A DNA stretch of 64,000 nucleotides, from the NCBI GenBank assembly GCA_014529385.2, contig CM043950.1, positions 157,553,545 to 157,617,544 on the forward strand. The letters are read 5' to 3'. Within the stretch, counting starts at the first letter, position 1; each line of letters begins with the position of its first letter. A program made the position numbers and the translations under genes. Below are positions 9,954 through 21,137 of this stretch, piece by piece. The notes below the pieces were generated by a model. It worked only from the letters and a program-made list of their open reading frames with translations. It did not search any database and was not told the DNA's origin. The stretch comes from Adiantum capillus-veneris. Taxonomy: Eukaryota; Streptophyta; Polypodiopsida; Polypodiales; Pteridaceae.

Positions 9954-10876
9954 TGTTAACTGAGTCAACGTCAGTTAATAGAAGATACTAAAGACCGAAG
10001 ACGTACGAATGCACATCAAAGATCAAAGTGAAGAAGCAGTAAAGATTGGAGTTACACATTTTCCACGTTTTCCCAAAATGGTCACGTATTGTAAATTCCC
10101 AATTTATCTCAAGCCATTGTAATATTTTAATGTGTTATGGGCTCAATGGGAGTTCCAAGATGTAAAGAACAGGTCAGTTACTATGCCTAGGTTGCAGATA
10201 CAATAAGTGATGGAGCCCTAAAGGCCTTGGGCACCCGGACATTGCACATTTTTACCCTAGGTACATAAGGCAGCGTGTAAAAGAAATTAGGGTTCTCAAA
10301 CTCATTTGTTGAGAGCACTCTTTGGTGAGAGCTCTTGAGGTGTGTGACTATGGAGTCCTTAAGCTTCTCCTTGCTCATGAGACTTGATTAACACTAATCA
10401 ATGATTCATTCTCTTTCACTATGTCTCTCTCATGCTTCTTATGATTGCCTATGATGCTTAGATTAACTAGATCTTAACTAATTAGTGGTTAATCCCTCTC
10501 TAATCTTGTGTGGTTGTCCTCTCTTGCTTGTGTGTGCATGTAGGTTTGATTGGAGTGTGGTGCTCGATAGATCTATGTGTGTGTGCTTGCCATTAGTGTG
10601 TTGCATGATAGAATTAGTATTGTGTGCGTCTTGCAATCTTAGTGTGTGTGATTGGGTTGATTAGAGGTGAAGAGAAGTGGATATGAAGATTTCCCTTCAT
10701 GGCGGCTTAGCTCCTCCATAGGCCGAGAAGCTCACCTCGTAGAGTTAACCATTTGTGTTGCCACGATTAGATCACTAACCGTGTGAGTGTTTCCATGCCC
10801 TAGTCGGGTAGCTCATCCCTTCAGATTGATAATTTTGTTGGTCATTGGAGCTATTGCAATGATGGAACCCCCAACA
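9954..10876 (+). repeat. Element A 3' LTR
   Basis: Begins TGTTAACTGAGTCAACG and ends CCCCCAACA. It is the direct copy of 589-1515, and ATAAT (10877-10881) follows it. Confidence 0.93.
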
Positions 10877-11022
10877 ATAATCCCTTGATTGGTTGACTGG
10901 TGTTAGGTGGTCCTTCATAGACTATTTTTTCGGTCTCCTGCTCATGGCTATTATAGTCTTTGCCTTTGCCGATTTAAGGTTTGCATGCCCAATCTACAGT
11001 AACTGATCTTGTTTATGTTTAT

Positions 11023-11162
11023 ACATTTCCTTTCAGGACCACAAACCTTTTAGAATGACAGCCCGCATGAGTATATAACACAGCCTTGAGTATAACATTT
11101 CCTTTCAAGACCACAAACCTTTTAGAATGACAGCCCGCATGAGTGTATAACACAGCCTTGAG
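11023..11162 (+). repeat. Two-copy 72 bp direct repeat
   Basis: The segment beginning ACATTTCCTTTCAGGACCAC at 11023 is repeated from 11095 with only a few substitutions. Both copies end CAGCCTTGAG. It lies just upstream of the coding-like region. Confidence 0.9.
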
Positions 11163-12605
11163 AATCATACAAAGATTCTTGAGAAGATTCAGTTGTACCT
11201 TAAAGACCGTAAACCAAAAAATGCTTTGGCAGTTATAACCAGACCCTTCCTTGCTGAAAAGGCTAAGGATTGTATTATTACTATAGTAAGTAATCGTAAC
11301 CTCACTAAACTTTTTTGATATATTGCAGACCCTTGCTCTCTCACAAGGATTGGAATTGACCTCTGGGCCCCTCTCTGTGGCCACGTCTCTTGTCCTCAGA
11401 TGTATTAACAGCTTGGAGGCTTCTCAACTAATATATGACTTGGTTCTTATCATAGACAAGAAAATGTCTATCTTGCACATGTTATCTTTTAATGATTGGG
11501 TTATAGTTTTGGCTACCTTAGACAAGGACTCCAGGGAAGGGGTGAATTTGATCTCCCTGTACATAGCCCAACTTCCCATACTGTCTTTACAATACCAAGA
11601 AGAGCTTCCCCTATTCTCTTCTTCTAGGGCTGATCTATCTAACTTTTTGAGGGAGCTGTGGGGCTTCAATCCATCTTTTGTTTGTACCTCGGCTACCCCT
11701 ACTATCACACAAACTGGTGGTATCTTTTGTAGGGATAGTGAAACTCTTAAAGCCGTTAAAGAGTTTCAGAGTAATCTTTGTTCCCTCAATGACTCTAACC
11801 TCTTGGAAATGATACCGAAAATCTCTAAAGTTTTTCCTTTCTTATTGTTAGACACATTGAAATCGAGTTTTTTGGGGTGGACCATCAGCTTTGGGTCCTG
11901 CCCAACAAGGCTTTCTTAGCACCTATTTTAAGTGAAACATGGGTGTACCTTGCCAACCTCCTTGTCTCTACTGTCAAAGACTGTAGACTCAAGACCTTAA
12001 AAGGTGGACAATTTCTTGACAAAGGAGAGCTCATCAAAGCACCCTTCAACCTCAATCTCATTGACCATTCTAAATGCCCTTCCAATACTGGCCTCTACAT
12101 CCGTACAAAAGGGAACATGGAGTTTGCTAAAAGTAACCCGGACTTCTAGACATAATCCATTTGGAATGTTTTTCAGCCCTATGTTAAATGTACCTGCAGA
12201 TTTCTTGACCCTAAAGCCTCTTGCAAATCCAACATCATGTGGTTTGATCATGCCATTTGGTTTATTCTCAACCATCTTGACCTACTCTTCCCAGAAAAAC
12301 CAGTGGATTTTCACCTCTCCCTTATTTGCTCCTGTTTGGGTGGCCAAGCTAAACAGATAGTAATTGCTTAGATTGCTTTAACATCTTTTGTGGATTCATG
12401 CTGGATATCTTGAAGGAACTGAAATCTGATGAACCTGGAATCTACCTAACCACTTATGCTAACTACAAAGGTGTAAAGACCATCACTAGCTTACTCAAAC
12501 CATGTATTGATGAGGATGATTCCTCTGCTCTAAAAAGACCCAATTCTCTTACTATCCCCAACTCTTTCTCTTCTTTTTTAACACCTAGCTCTTCCTCTAA
12601 CCGGG

Positions 12606-12610
12606 GGAAG
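12606..12610. repeat. Target-site duplication of element B (left)
   Basis: GGAAG lies before the left LTR. The same five bases follow the right LTR at 22740-22744. Confidence 0.9.
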
Positions 12611-13889
12611 TGTAACATTTAATGGCCTAGTAACTTGTGTGTAGCGAAAAATAGCATGAACATAGTGAGCATTTCATTAGAATAGATTCCTAATGAGCAT
12701 AACAAGAATGCTTCGATGGAGAGAGCAACAAAAAGCATCACACCTAGTTAGATAGGCATGAACAATACTTCAAAAGTGAGAGAAATTAAGCTATTGACAA
12801 GAGTTGAGGACCGGATTTACATGGAGCCAATCCCCCCTCCAGATCCCCCCTCCAAAAGGCTTTGTATTATAGGTTTCTCCCATCAAGAGAGACATTTTAC
12901 AATACAATTCTTTGTGTTCCTTCAATACTAGCTAGTGCAATGAAGATGGAAGATTCAAGCACTAAGAAAAACACTTATAAGACACAACATCAATTCCCTC
13001 ACGGTCTCAGACCCAAGACCTCACACACCTTTGAAGATGGTGAGAGCTAGCGGGGTATGGGAGTAGATTGAGAGGAAGAAGGAGTAGTCTTACGAGAAAG
13101 ATGTACATCTTCTCACATAATCACTTATATTAGCATAGCATAGCTTAGTAATTAGCATGGTAGAGGAGACGAGCATGCATTGAAGCTTGGCTCTTGGTTG
13201 GATTTGCATCACAAAGCCAAGAGTTATTGGTGTAGGCCTTCGTTCTCACAGGCTTGGAGTAGGTGATAAGCTTTCCATTAAAGCTTGAGAAGGAGAGAGA
13301 GAGTCTTCTTGCTTCACACATGAGCTTGTGTGTGAGTGTGTGAGATAATCCCTTTGAAAATCCAGCCCCCCCTCTCTCTCTTGGTCGACCCCTCTTCCAT
13401 TTTACTCATGCAGGCACCCCATTGGCCATGCCAGGCTTAGCCAATAAAATTTAAGCAGCATAAGTGATAGCCTTCTGACATGTGTCGCCCTTTCCCCTTT
13501 TGTGAGAGCTTTAGGTAATTAATTAATGCAACTAAACTCTCATTGGACCCCTTTGTCTCCTGGCCAATAGGAATCATGCAAGCCATTGGGCTGCTGAATG
13601 CTCATTGGACCTTAACCATTGGACACAACCTTTGATTTTTGGAACCTTAGCATTTTGGTAGTCTTAATGGGGTGAACCTTAGGGTCTTTAAAGCCCATTG
13701 TTGCACCTTGCTCTTTTGCAGATGGCCGCCCCTTTGGATCCCTATTTTCCCTCCTTTGGATCCCTACTGTGGCCGGTCTGCCAGCTTAACCAATATTCTA
13801 GCTTTTTCTCCCCTGGCACTTCCCCATATTAAATGATCAGTTTAAAATGAGAAAATCATTTAGGAGAATTAGATATTAGCTATATGACA
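12611..13889 (-). repeat. Element B 3' LTR (1279 bp)
   Basis: On the plus strand it starts TGTAACATTTAATGG and ends CTATATGACA. It matches the right LTR except that the latter carries about 320 extra bases (22140-22459). By element orientation this is the 3' LTR. Confidence 0.93.
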
Positions 13890-13904
13890 TTACCTCTCTC
13901 TTGA
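13890..13904 (-). promoter_or_regulatory. Polypurine tract of element B
   Basis: The minus strand reads AAGAGAGAGGTAA directly before the 3' LTR, the expected place of the plus-strand primer. Confidence 0.75.
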
Positions 13905-14242
13905 AATCATAGTCGTCCTCGACTATGGGATAGAGAAGATAAAGCCTATTCATTAGTTCTTTTTCTAGCGGGTAGAGGATCCCTATGTTATCCTACGACA
14001 TTGTTCCAGAATGGATAACTAATCCATTTGGCGCTTGAGAACCTAAGCTGCCGCAACCATGTCTGCACATTAGTCCTATCAATCTTCCATAGTAGAGTGA
14101 CAAGCTCTACTTGGTGTTTGGGAGATGTTGTCTCCGCAAACTTGATCTAAGCATGCATACTACTTCATTCTTGTGCACAATAAAGAAAAAGAGATTCTTA
14201 TAAGACAAAAACTTTGTTCATTTTAAACATTTGTACATTTGC

Positions 14243-14662
14243 TTACTCTAGGGAAGCATTGTAAGCATTGACAAGGTTTAGGTTATCCTTTAATTGTATG
14301 CCTTGAATCCATCTAGCAACTTCAAAAGGATAATTCTTAAACTTAATAAGATATCGTCGGATAGTCTTACCACCTCTTAGTACCTTGTCTTCATGTCGGA
14401 GAATGGACTTGAGCTGCAGCACCTCTTCTTGGTCTTTGATCTCCGGTGGGTCTTCAATAGTTGGTTCTTGAGGTGGCTCTCCTTTGTAAGGCTTTAGTAG
14501 GCTCACATGGAAAGCATTGTGTATGAGCCAATGGTTGGGCAACTTGAGTTGATAGGCCATCTCATTGGTTGGCCTAAGAATCTGGAAGGGACCATAGTAC
14601 CTTTTTGCTAAGTTAGCATAATACTTTTGGTGTCTCGTAGGATTCTTGCTTGTCGTGTGCCT
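14243..14662 (-). pseudogene. Element B integrase C-terminal part and chromodomain
   Basis: The minus-strand frame starts within the integrase tail (RHTTSKNPTRHQKYYANLAK, then RYYGPFQIL and AYQLKLP, both typical of plant gypsy integrase C-termini). It ends in a chromodomain-like block: ILRHEDKVLRG, then YLIKFKNYP and ARWIQG. In chromoviruses this domain binds chromatin and guides insertion. In the parent it was continuous with the integrase segment upstream (16.0-17.0 kb). The TTAA-flanked insertion at 14666-16004 now separates them. The TAG stop at the end lies about 340 bases before the LTR. Confidence 0.85.
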
Positions 14663-14665
14663 TAA
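14662..14665. repeat. TTAA target duplication (left)
   Basis: TTAA lies directly outside the left terminal inverted repeat. The same four bases follow the right end at 16005-16008. Confidence 0.85.
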
Positions 14666-16004
14666 CACTAGGTTGGTAATGGGACACTTTTATGTCCTGG
14701 GACACTTTTATGTCCTGTTAAGTGACCATTTTTCTTGAATTATGTCAAGAGTTTCAAAATGGATTTTGAGGTGCTATCTGTCTAGAAAGTTGTCTTATGA
14801 GCTGAAAAAAACTCGACATTTTTTTGGAATATCAATTCCATCTTTAACCTTGTCCTTGCACAACATTTCACAACCTAAACTGTGTGAAAAAACGGGTTCT
14901 GTTTTTGGCTTTTTTGAACTTTTTGCAACTATACCACTCTAGAATTCATGTTTGTGAGGTCTATAATGCTAGAGAACTATTTTTAGTAGTCCTCAACATG
15001 TCCTGATGCTTCTAGGGAGAAATAAATGTTAAAGTTGTAAGTTATGACCAAATTACAAAATTTATCAACTCCTGTTGTTTAGCCAATTTTAGCTCTTCTA
15101 TGATTTTTTTGGTGGCTTTCATGATATCCAAATGCAGTTTTGATTTTCTATGTTGTATATTGTAACATAAAGCTAATATTCCTTGAGTTTTGGGGCACCT
15201 AATACCCTATTTTGCATAGCAGACAACGATGGTTGATTTTTTCAATTATAGAAGAAAACGAAACATTCTAGTATATCAAGTATATCTTTTTCAATATTGT
15301 TAGTTTCTTGTGACAACTACATGCATTTTGTAGGTAGTAACCATATCTAGTCATAAGGATCAAATTTGGCTAGATATTGAATAGTTTCTATGGGATTCTA
15401 CAACTCATAATGTTGAACCCAGTTTTTTCATGTTTGTTGTATTTAGCATTTCATCTTTGTCCCCAAGATTCCCCTTGGTAAGAGATGTATTATTCTTTTG
15501 ACACGATCCATGGCTCTTTATGAACCTAAAGGACAATAGGGAACTAAGAAAACATGCATATATTATTTTTATTGAGCGTGGCTATAGAAACTTTGATGAT
15601 AGGTTTGCAGAATGGTAAAAATTTAACTTTTTTGTACCTATTTCTTTTGGCAAAACAAAAAAAAGTGAGTGAGAAGCAATCATATGTTCTGATCACCAAC
15701 CCATTGAAGTTAACTAGGGAATTTATCTCAAGTCCTACAAAAATTCCTAATCTTATTTTTATGCAACAAAACGTAAGAAATGACTGTTTTGATGAAAATG
15801 TACTGGTCCATCAACTTTGGAGGCTTCGTGTGACCAAAAGATGAGAAATTTTACAAGTTTATTATTTTTTCCATGTGTAGTAGGCCTTGAACTATAACCT
15901 CATGAAAGGATTTTACAAAATGAGTGGATCTACTATGGTTTTGGAGGTTTTTTTCAAAACCCTGAAAGGACATTTTTATGTCCTATTAGGTTACCAACCT
16001 AGTG
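14666..16004. mobile_element. Non-autonomous piggyBac-like element, 1339 bp
   Basis: The element starts CACTAGGTTGGTAATGGGAC and its right end is the inverted form of CACTAGGTTGGTAA, giving a 14 bp perfect terminal inverted repeat with looser similarity beyond. It is flanked by TTAA on both sides. TTAA duplication is the hallmark of piggyBac, and some piggyBac ends begin CAC. Subterminal GGGACACTTTTATGTCC words occur twice at the left, with a related palindrome at the right (15968-15983). Taking out the element plus one TTAA leaves the integrase frame of element B open across the junction, which confirms both boundaries. The interior (14742-15844) has only short ORFs with no transposase motif that I recognise. 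A CACTA element is the alternative, but CACTA elements duplicate 3 bp and have subterminal repeats unlike these. Confidence 0.8.
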
Positions 16005-16008
16005 TTAA
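16005..16008. repeat. TTAA target duplication (right)
   Basis: TTAA follows the right inverted terminus and matches 14662-14665. Confidence 0.85.
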
Positions 16009-17040
16009 TCGAGCCTTGAGAAATTTAAGTAAGACCCAATCATTTTCTTTAAAGGCTTGGGCTCTTCTGTGCTTATCAACAGCAACCTTTTGCCTTTGCT
16101 GTGAGATAGAGACATCATCCTTAATATTTTGGAAAGATTCTTGTAGGTCTTGGCTATACTCATCTGCAACAACGAAGATCTTCTCGTGTACTTTGAGTAG
16201 CAGGGGACTTTTTGATCTTCCCTCAATTCCTCACAAGGTGCTTTTCTCGTGGAAGTAGTACAATGTTATTGTAGGCATACTCGAAGGGTAATTACTTCTC
16301 CCATTGGGATCTTTGATCTACTTCCGTTACATAGGCTTTTAGTAGATCAAGAATTGTTAGGTTAACTATTTCACTTTGGCCATCCGTTTGTGGGTGATAG
16401 GCCGAAGAGAAGTTTAGCCTTGTCCCTAAATTCTCAAAGAGAACCTTCAAGAAATTACTGGTCATTTAGGATCTCTATCCGACACTATGGACATCAACAA
16501 GCCATGGTACTTGAAGATTTGTGAAATGAAGAGGGTTGCCATTTGATGGGCTTTGATAGTCTTTTTGATAGGTATAAAATGAGCTTGTTTACTAAACCTG
16601 TCTACTATTGTCCATATTCCCGTATTCCCATGGATAGACTTAGGCAATCCAAAGATAAAATCCATGGACATGCTCTCCCATGGTGAATAAGGGATTGGCA
16701 AAAGTTGAAGCAATCCAGGTTGCTTCCCTCTATCAAAATTCATCTTTTGGCTTTCCACGCATTTAGAAACATACTCTTGTATGTTTGCTTTCATGGTAGG
16801 CCAATAGAAATATGTTTCAATCCCTTTATGTTAGACTGAATCCCTCTATGCCCTGCATAAGGAGGAGCATGAGATTCATACATTACTTTCTCACCCAGTG
16901 AGTTAGTAACGTATAGTCTATTGCCATAGAGAAGATAACCAACTTGTAAAGTAAATGGTTCCTCTTTCTTCCCCAATGCAAGGGCTAAAATCACATCTCT
17001 AAAATCGGGATCAATAGCATACTCATCTATCATAGAAGAT
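16009..17040 (-). pseudogene. Element B integrase (zinc-binding and catalytic core)
   Basis: Read on the minus strand. The 17033-16791 frame includes the HHCC-domain region (YESHAPPYAGHRGIQ). The 16794-16462 frame holds the core: MDFIFGLPKS gives the first Asp, and VDRFSKQAHFIP and VSDRDPK give the second. Further down (about 16440-16380) a frame reads HPQTDGQSEIVN with the catalytic Glu. The three acidic residues of the D,D,E triad are therefore visible, spread over frames separated by stops. The 16226-16005 frame is the region leading into the C-terminal domain. Confidence 0.85.
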
Positions 17041-17210
17041 AGATCATTTGAGTTGCTATGGAAACAGAATTCATTCTCAACCGTCTTGAGAGTGCATTGG
17101 CTACTTGATTATGCTTGCCAACAACGTGAGCAATATGAAAATGAAATTGCGAAAGAAAATTTGCCCACCTCATTTGTTTGTCGGAGAGCTTGGTCTGCGT
17201 CATGAAGTAC

Positions 17211-17735
17211 TTAATTTGGTGATCCGTGCGCAGAATGAAAGGAGTCCCCCTTTAAATAGTGCTTCCACGGGTCTAAGGCATGTAGAACTGCGAGGAGTTC
17301 CTTTTCATATATGCCTAGAGCTTGCTTAATAGGGTCGTGCCTTTGACTTTCATAGGCTATGGCGTGCCCTTCTTGGAGCAAAATAGCTCCAAGGCGATCA
17401 CCACAAGCATCACATTGGACCTCAAATGGCTTTGAGAGATCCGGTAGTGTAAGCACAGGTTAAGAGATAAGCTTTTCTTTAAGCTTTTCCATAGCATTGT
17501 TCTCCTTGGCAGACCATGTATACCTAACATTTTTCTTTGTTAGGTCATGTAATGGTCCTGCAATTTGTGAGAACTTTTCTATGAAGCGTCTATAGTATGC
17601 ACACATACCTAAAAAGCTTCTTAGTTCATGAAGATTCCTTGGTTTAGGCCATCCTTTTATTACCTCTAACTTTGATGGATCCATTTGGATGCCATCTTGA
17701 GAGATAATGTGACCTAAATACTGAATCTCTTGCAA
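17211..17735 (-). pseudogene. Element B RNase H region
   Basis: The minus-strand frame 17735-17460 encodes the connection between reverse transcriptase and RNase H (IQYLGHIISQDGIQMDPSKL, then LRSFLGMCAYYRRFI), a block found in nearly all Ty3/gypsy elements. The next frame (17456-17211) starts the RNase H domain: FEVQCDACGDRLGAIL carries the first catalytic Asp, and YEKELLAVLHALDPWKHYL the catalytic Glu. A stop at 17459-17461 separates the two pieces. Confidence 0.88.
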
Positions 17736-18300
17736 GAAAAATTCACTTTTTTTTTTCGATTAACATAAAGTTTATTCTCTCTTAGAACTTGAAATATTAC
17801 CTGGAGGTGTTGCTTGTGTTCATCTAGTGAATTAGAGTAGATAATAATGTCATCAAAGAACACTCCAGTAAAGGTTCGGTGAGGCTTGAATAGCTTCTCC
17901 ATTAAGCGGTTGAATGTGGCTGGTGCATTGGTCAAGCCAAAAGGCATGACAATATATTCGTAAAGACCAAACGTAGTGCAAAATGCGATCTTTATAATGT
18001 CTTGATCAACTATCCTTATTTGATGATAGCCACTTTTTAGGTCAATCTTACTGAAGTAGGTGGACCCTTGTAGCTTATCAAATAGGTTGGAAACCTATTC
18101 TTGATAGTGATCCTATTTAGTGCTCTATAGTCGAAACACATACGATATGTGCCGTCTTTCTTTTGCACTAATAACACAGGTGAGCAAAATGGAGATGAGC
18201 TAAGCCTAACCATGCCCTTCTCAACTAACTCATGCACTTGCCGCATAATCTCCTCTTGTTGAGCTTGAGAAACTTTGTAAGGAGATTTATTAGGCGGTGA
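17714..18300 (-). pseudogene. Element B reverse transcriptase
   Basis: Read on the minus strand over two frames (18246-18037 and 17947-17714, plus text between them). Visible blocks are [65 protein letters not shown] and the catalytic box VFFDDIIIYS. The DD pair is present with Phe in place of the usual Tyr/Val residues before it. A frameshift near 18070 and another near 17760 break the gene. Confidence 0.9.
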
Positions 18301-18756
18301 ACTTCCTGGAAGAACTTCAATTGCATGGTCATCATTGCCTCATTTAGGAGGTAATTCACAAGGGATGTCGTCAATAAAGACATCTTGAAATCCCTTGAGG
18401 AAATTGAATAGCTCTAATTCCTTGTGATTGTTTATATTTTCTTTTGCTAAAGCATTAGAATCTTTAACAAAAATCATGTACACGAAAATAGAGCTCTTTA
18501 TTGACCTATTGAAAGCTTGCGTATGTACTCGGGGGGTTCACTATGTGTAAAACTACCATATTATGTGCGTTCAAGACATGTTTGTAAAACCCCTTATCTG
18601 TGAGTTTTGTTAAGAATATAATGTACCCTTTTCTTTTAAAATCTGTAAGTTTTTTTCAAATTTGAAAAAATAATGCCCTTTTGTATATATATTTCTGTAA
18701 GTTTCAAGAACTTTAAATACCCTTCTTTTGAACTCACGTGATAGGTTACATTTTTA

Positions 18757-19200
18757 TTAGGTGACCTCCCCGGGCGTATGTACAATGGGTATGGTGTTAC
18801 CCATCTCTTTGGCATCTATGTACGTATCTTTTTCCCTGCACTTAAAATAGATTTTCCTTTCAACATTGGCAGCCATGCGATCAAACCATGGTGCCCCTAG
18901 GATTACATCCTCGTACTTGAGAGGAGAGATAAAGAAGTCCTCTTTGTCCACATAGCTTTGGAAATGGAGCCTCAATTTCTCGATTAAGGGAGTAACTGAA
19001 GCTTCTTGCCCCTTGAAAGCACCATCTACGGGTAGGACATCTCTCATCTCATAGGCTTGGATGCCTAGCTTGGTGGGCAACTCTGTGGATATGAAATTGT
19101 GAGTAGAACCAGTGTGAAAGAGAATAAAAGCATCATGTTCTCTTACCTTTCCTCAAGCATCGCATAGAGGAGATCCTTTGTGGTGAGCTTCCTCTTCTTG
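18757..19200 (-). pseudogene. Element B aspartic protease with His at the catalytic position
   Basis: On the minus strand the text around 19130-19080 reads AFILFHTGSTHNFIS, followed by LGIQAYEMRDVLPVDGAFKG and GAPWFDRM. In plant gypsy proteases the motif is D-[ST]-G-[AS]-[ST]-H. Here the catalytic Asp codon has become His, so the enzyme would be inactive. A stop lies a few codons upstream. The LGAPWF block is normal. The relative B' has a different defect at the same place (FDPVSTHNFIS near 42880). Confidence 0.85.
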
Positions 19201-19228
19201 GATTTCGACCAAGGTAGCTCTAGGAGGC

Positions 19229-20683
19229 TCATGGTGGGTGTTTTTTGGGGACAAGCACGGTACGCATGCCCTTGCTCTTGCACTTGAACCAGTGGTTATC
19301 CTTGCGATAACGCTCAAGCTCTTCAGGAGAGAGTTTGTTTTTGCCTTTGTAAACTCCCTTCTCCTTAGCTTTGTTGGAATTTCCCTTAGGAGACTTTTGG
19401 ACATTGTCCTTCCCCTTAGGCTCATTGGAACCCTTGTTTTTCATGGGCTTAGAATTTCTCTTAGCCCCTGTTTGGAAATTGATTCGAGAAGCCACCATAG
19501 TATGGTGTATAACCGTCGATATGGTGCGTGGACTTTGGGAGTTGACATACTCCGCCATTTCTTCAGTTAAGCCCGCACAAAATTGTTGTTTTTGCTCTCC
19601 AAAATCCATCTGTTTGAAGACAGTGGCTTTGAGATGTAAGTCCCAAAACTTGTCTACATATTTGTGAATGGATTCATAGGGAGAGAGCTTCAAGCTTTGC
19701 CATTCGGTGAGTATTTTATCTTTGGCATCGGTGGCCAAAAACTGCTTCATAATGGAACCTCTTGAAGCTTTCCATGTTCATGGAGCTTCACCGTTGGCCC
19801 ATAGGCTAGACCACCATTGCCTGGCAGACCTTTGAAAGTGCATAGCTACAGGGCGTAGCTTAGAGGACTCCGTGAAGCCCTCATCTCCAAACACCGCATC
19901 GAATTGTTGGATGAAATCCAAGACTTTGTCCGTAGCACCAAAGGTGCCATCATAGGTAAGGAAAGAGATGCTCTTTCCTCCCTCTTTGAACTTCTTGAGC
20001 TTGGATGATCTCTTCCATGCGGCATAGGATTTCCTATGGCCTCTTCTTTTTGATGGTTCAAAAGTTGCACCATCGCTTTCTTCAGAAGATGAAGAATTTG
20101 AGGAAGATAGAGAAGAGGGTGACCTCTTTCTCGCCTTTTTCTTGCCTTGATCTTCTTTGTCTGCACCATCACTTTCATAAGAGGAAGAGGATAAAGAAGA
20201 TGGAGAAGAGGGTGTCCTCTTTCTCACCTTTTTCTTCTCTTGCCTTTTGTCATTCCTCTTTGAATTATGGTGTGGAGAAGTGTGCGATGGTCTTGTCCGT
20301 TTAGGAGGTGATGGAGAGCGTTTAGCCCGCCGTCTTCGTGGAGCCATCTCCGTCAAGGTGGCAAGAGACTCACTTCTTTCTTGTTCCTTCGGTGGGGGCT
20401 TTTGAGTTCTCCTTTGAGAAGGAGATGCGTCATCAAGAAGCATATTTTTTAGCCCTTCGTATGGATCCTCTTCTTCTTCTCGAATCGGAGAGAGGCCTCT
20501 TTTGGAAGTCTCACAAGGAGGCTTCCTAGGTACTCTCTCTTCATGGTGGGGAGCTTGGAGAATCCCATGAGCGTGTAGCTTCTGTTTGCACTTCACTTTG
20601 GAGGGATGGATTGCCCATGGCCTATTGAAGCCTAAAAACAATGTAGATAACAAGCATAGGGGCATCATTAGTAGCCTACTCAA
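19229..20683 (-). pseudogene. Element B gag with decayed zinc knuckle
   Basis: The minus-strand frame 20683-19778 begins with an SR/K-rich disordered segment. It then enters the gag core with FKEGGKSISFLTYDG, FIQQFDAVFGDEGF and ARQWWSSLW. A frameshift near 19760 leads to 19750-19229, which continues with FLATDAKDKILTEWQSL, YESIHKYVDKFWDLHLKA and a basic linker. The zinc knuckle should follow the linker, but only WFKCKSKGMRTVLVPK is left, whereas B' has FKCGERRHGYRSCPK. The knuckle Cys/His residues are therefore partly lost. The B' copy at 30906-31760 shows the same architecture. The true start is not certain. Confidence 0.85.
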
Positions 20684-21137
20684 TTAGCAAAATCAAAGCT
20701 ATCAACATTAATTTCACTCTCTTTACTATTGTCAGCCATTCTAGCAACTTTTAGGTGTAAACTTTTTTAAGTGTACTTTGGTACTTCAAGCCCTAGTTGC
20801 TACTCCCCTTTACCTCTTTAGAAAAGCACTCAAGCTACTGTACGCGTGGCTCGAATACCATTAACTGCAAGGAATAGAAGAGAGGGTCTTTCAACACCAA
20901 AACAACACCGGCTCCTGTCAAGCTTCTAATAGCTCAATAGTGGTTAAGCCCTAGGCAAGCCCCGTAGGACTCCACTATTAAGACCATAGCTCTCAACGGT
21001 GACGCCCCGTTATCTGCACGAAGGCAGACGCACTGCAAGGCTGAAAAATACCTATTTTACTTACTCATTTGCAATTAATAATAACAACCATTTATAGCTA
21101 GCTTGAGGACCTCCCTTCTTGAGCAAGAAAAGAGAAA
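20684..21137 (-). other. Element B leader between primer site and gag
   Basis: About 450 bases with no ORF of note. It includes several short inverted words and nothing that I can name. Confidence 0.6.

Larger units (their letters stand above)
589..10876 (+). mobile_element. Element A: non-autonomous LTR retrotransposon (10.3 kb)
   Basis: Two LTRs of 927 and 923 bp in direct orientation bound an 8.4 kb internal region, with perfect ATAAT duplications outside. A Tat/Athila-type primer site follows the left LTR and a polypurine tract precedes the right one, so the plus strand is the sense strand. The internal region holds a 3 kb leader of odd base composition and then about 4.5 kb of broken gag-like frames. 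I find no protease, reverse transcriptase, RNase H or integrase motif in any frame, so it must rely on enzymes from another element. Size and content fit the LARD (large retrotransposon derivative) class. The LTRs are very similar by eye, which suggests a fairly recent insertion, although the frames already carry stops. Confidence 0.92.
10877..12610 (+). pseudogene. Left half of Penelope-like element: unknown N-terminal coding region
   Basis: After the ATAAT duplication come about 440 bases of non-coding sequence with a 72 bp direct repeat, then coding-like text. The main frame (11323-11919) encodes a leucine- and serine-rich protein with segments such as LSFNDWVIVLATLDKDSREG. It continues in other frames over 11877-12149 and 12004-12360 and again at 12398-12610. 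I do not recognise a domain. It lies on the same strand as the reverse transcriptase at 22.8-24.7 kb, and removing element B (with one GGAAG) makes the two contiguous. I therefore infer it is the upstream part of the same element. The several frame shifts mark it as a pseudogene. Confidence 0.5.

Noticed and set aside
14666-16004. Calling this insert a CACTA transposon because its ends start with CACTA
   Set aside because: The flanks duplicate TTAA (4 bp) and not 3 bp, and the subterminal words are unlike those of the real CACTA element at 48.6 kb. A piggyBac-type assignment explains the flanks and the frame continuity better.
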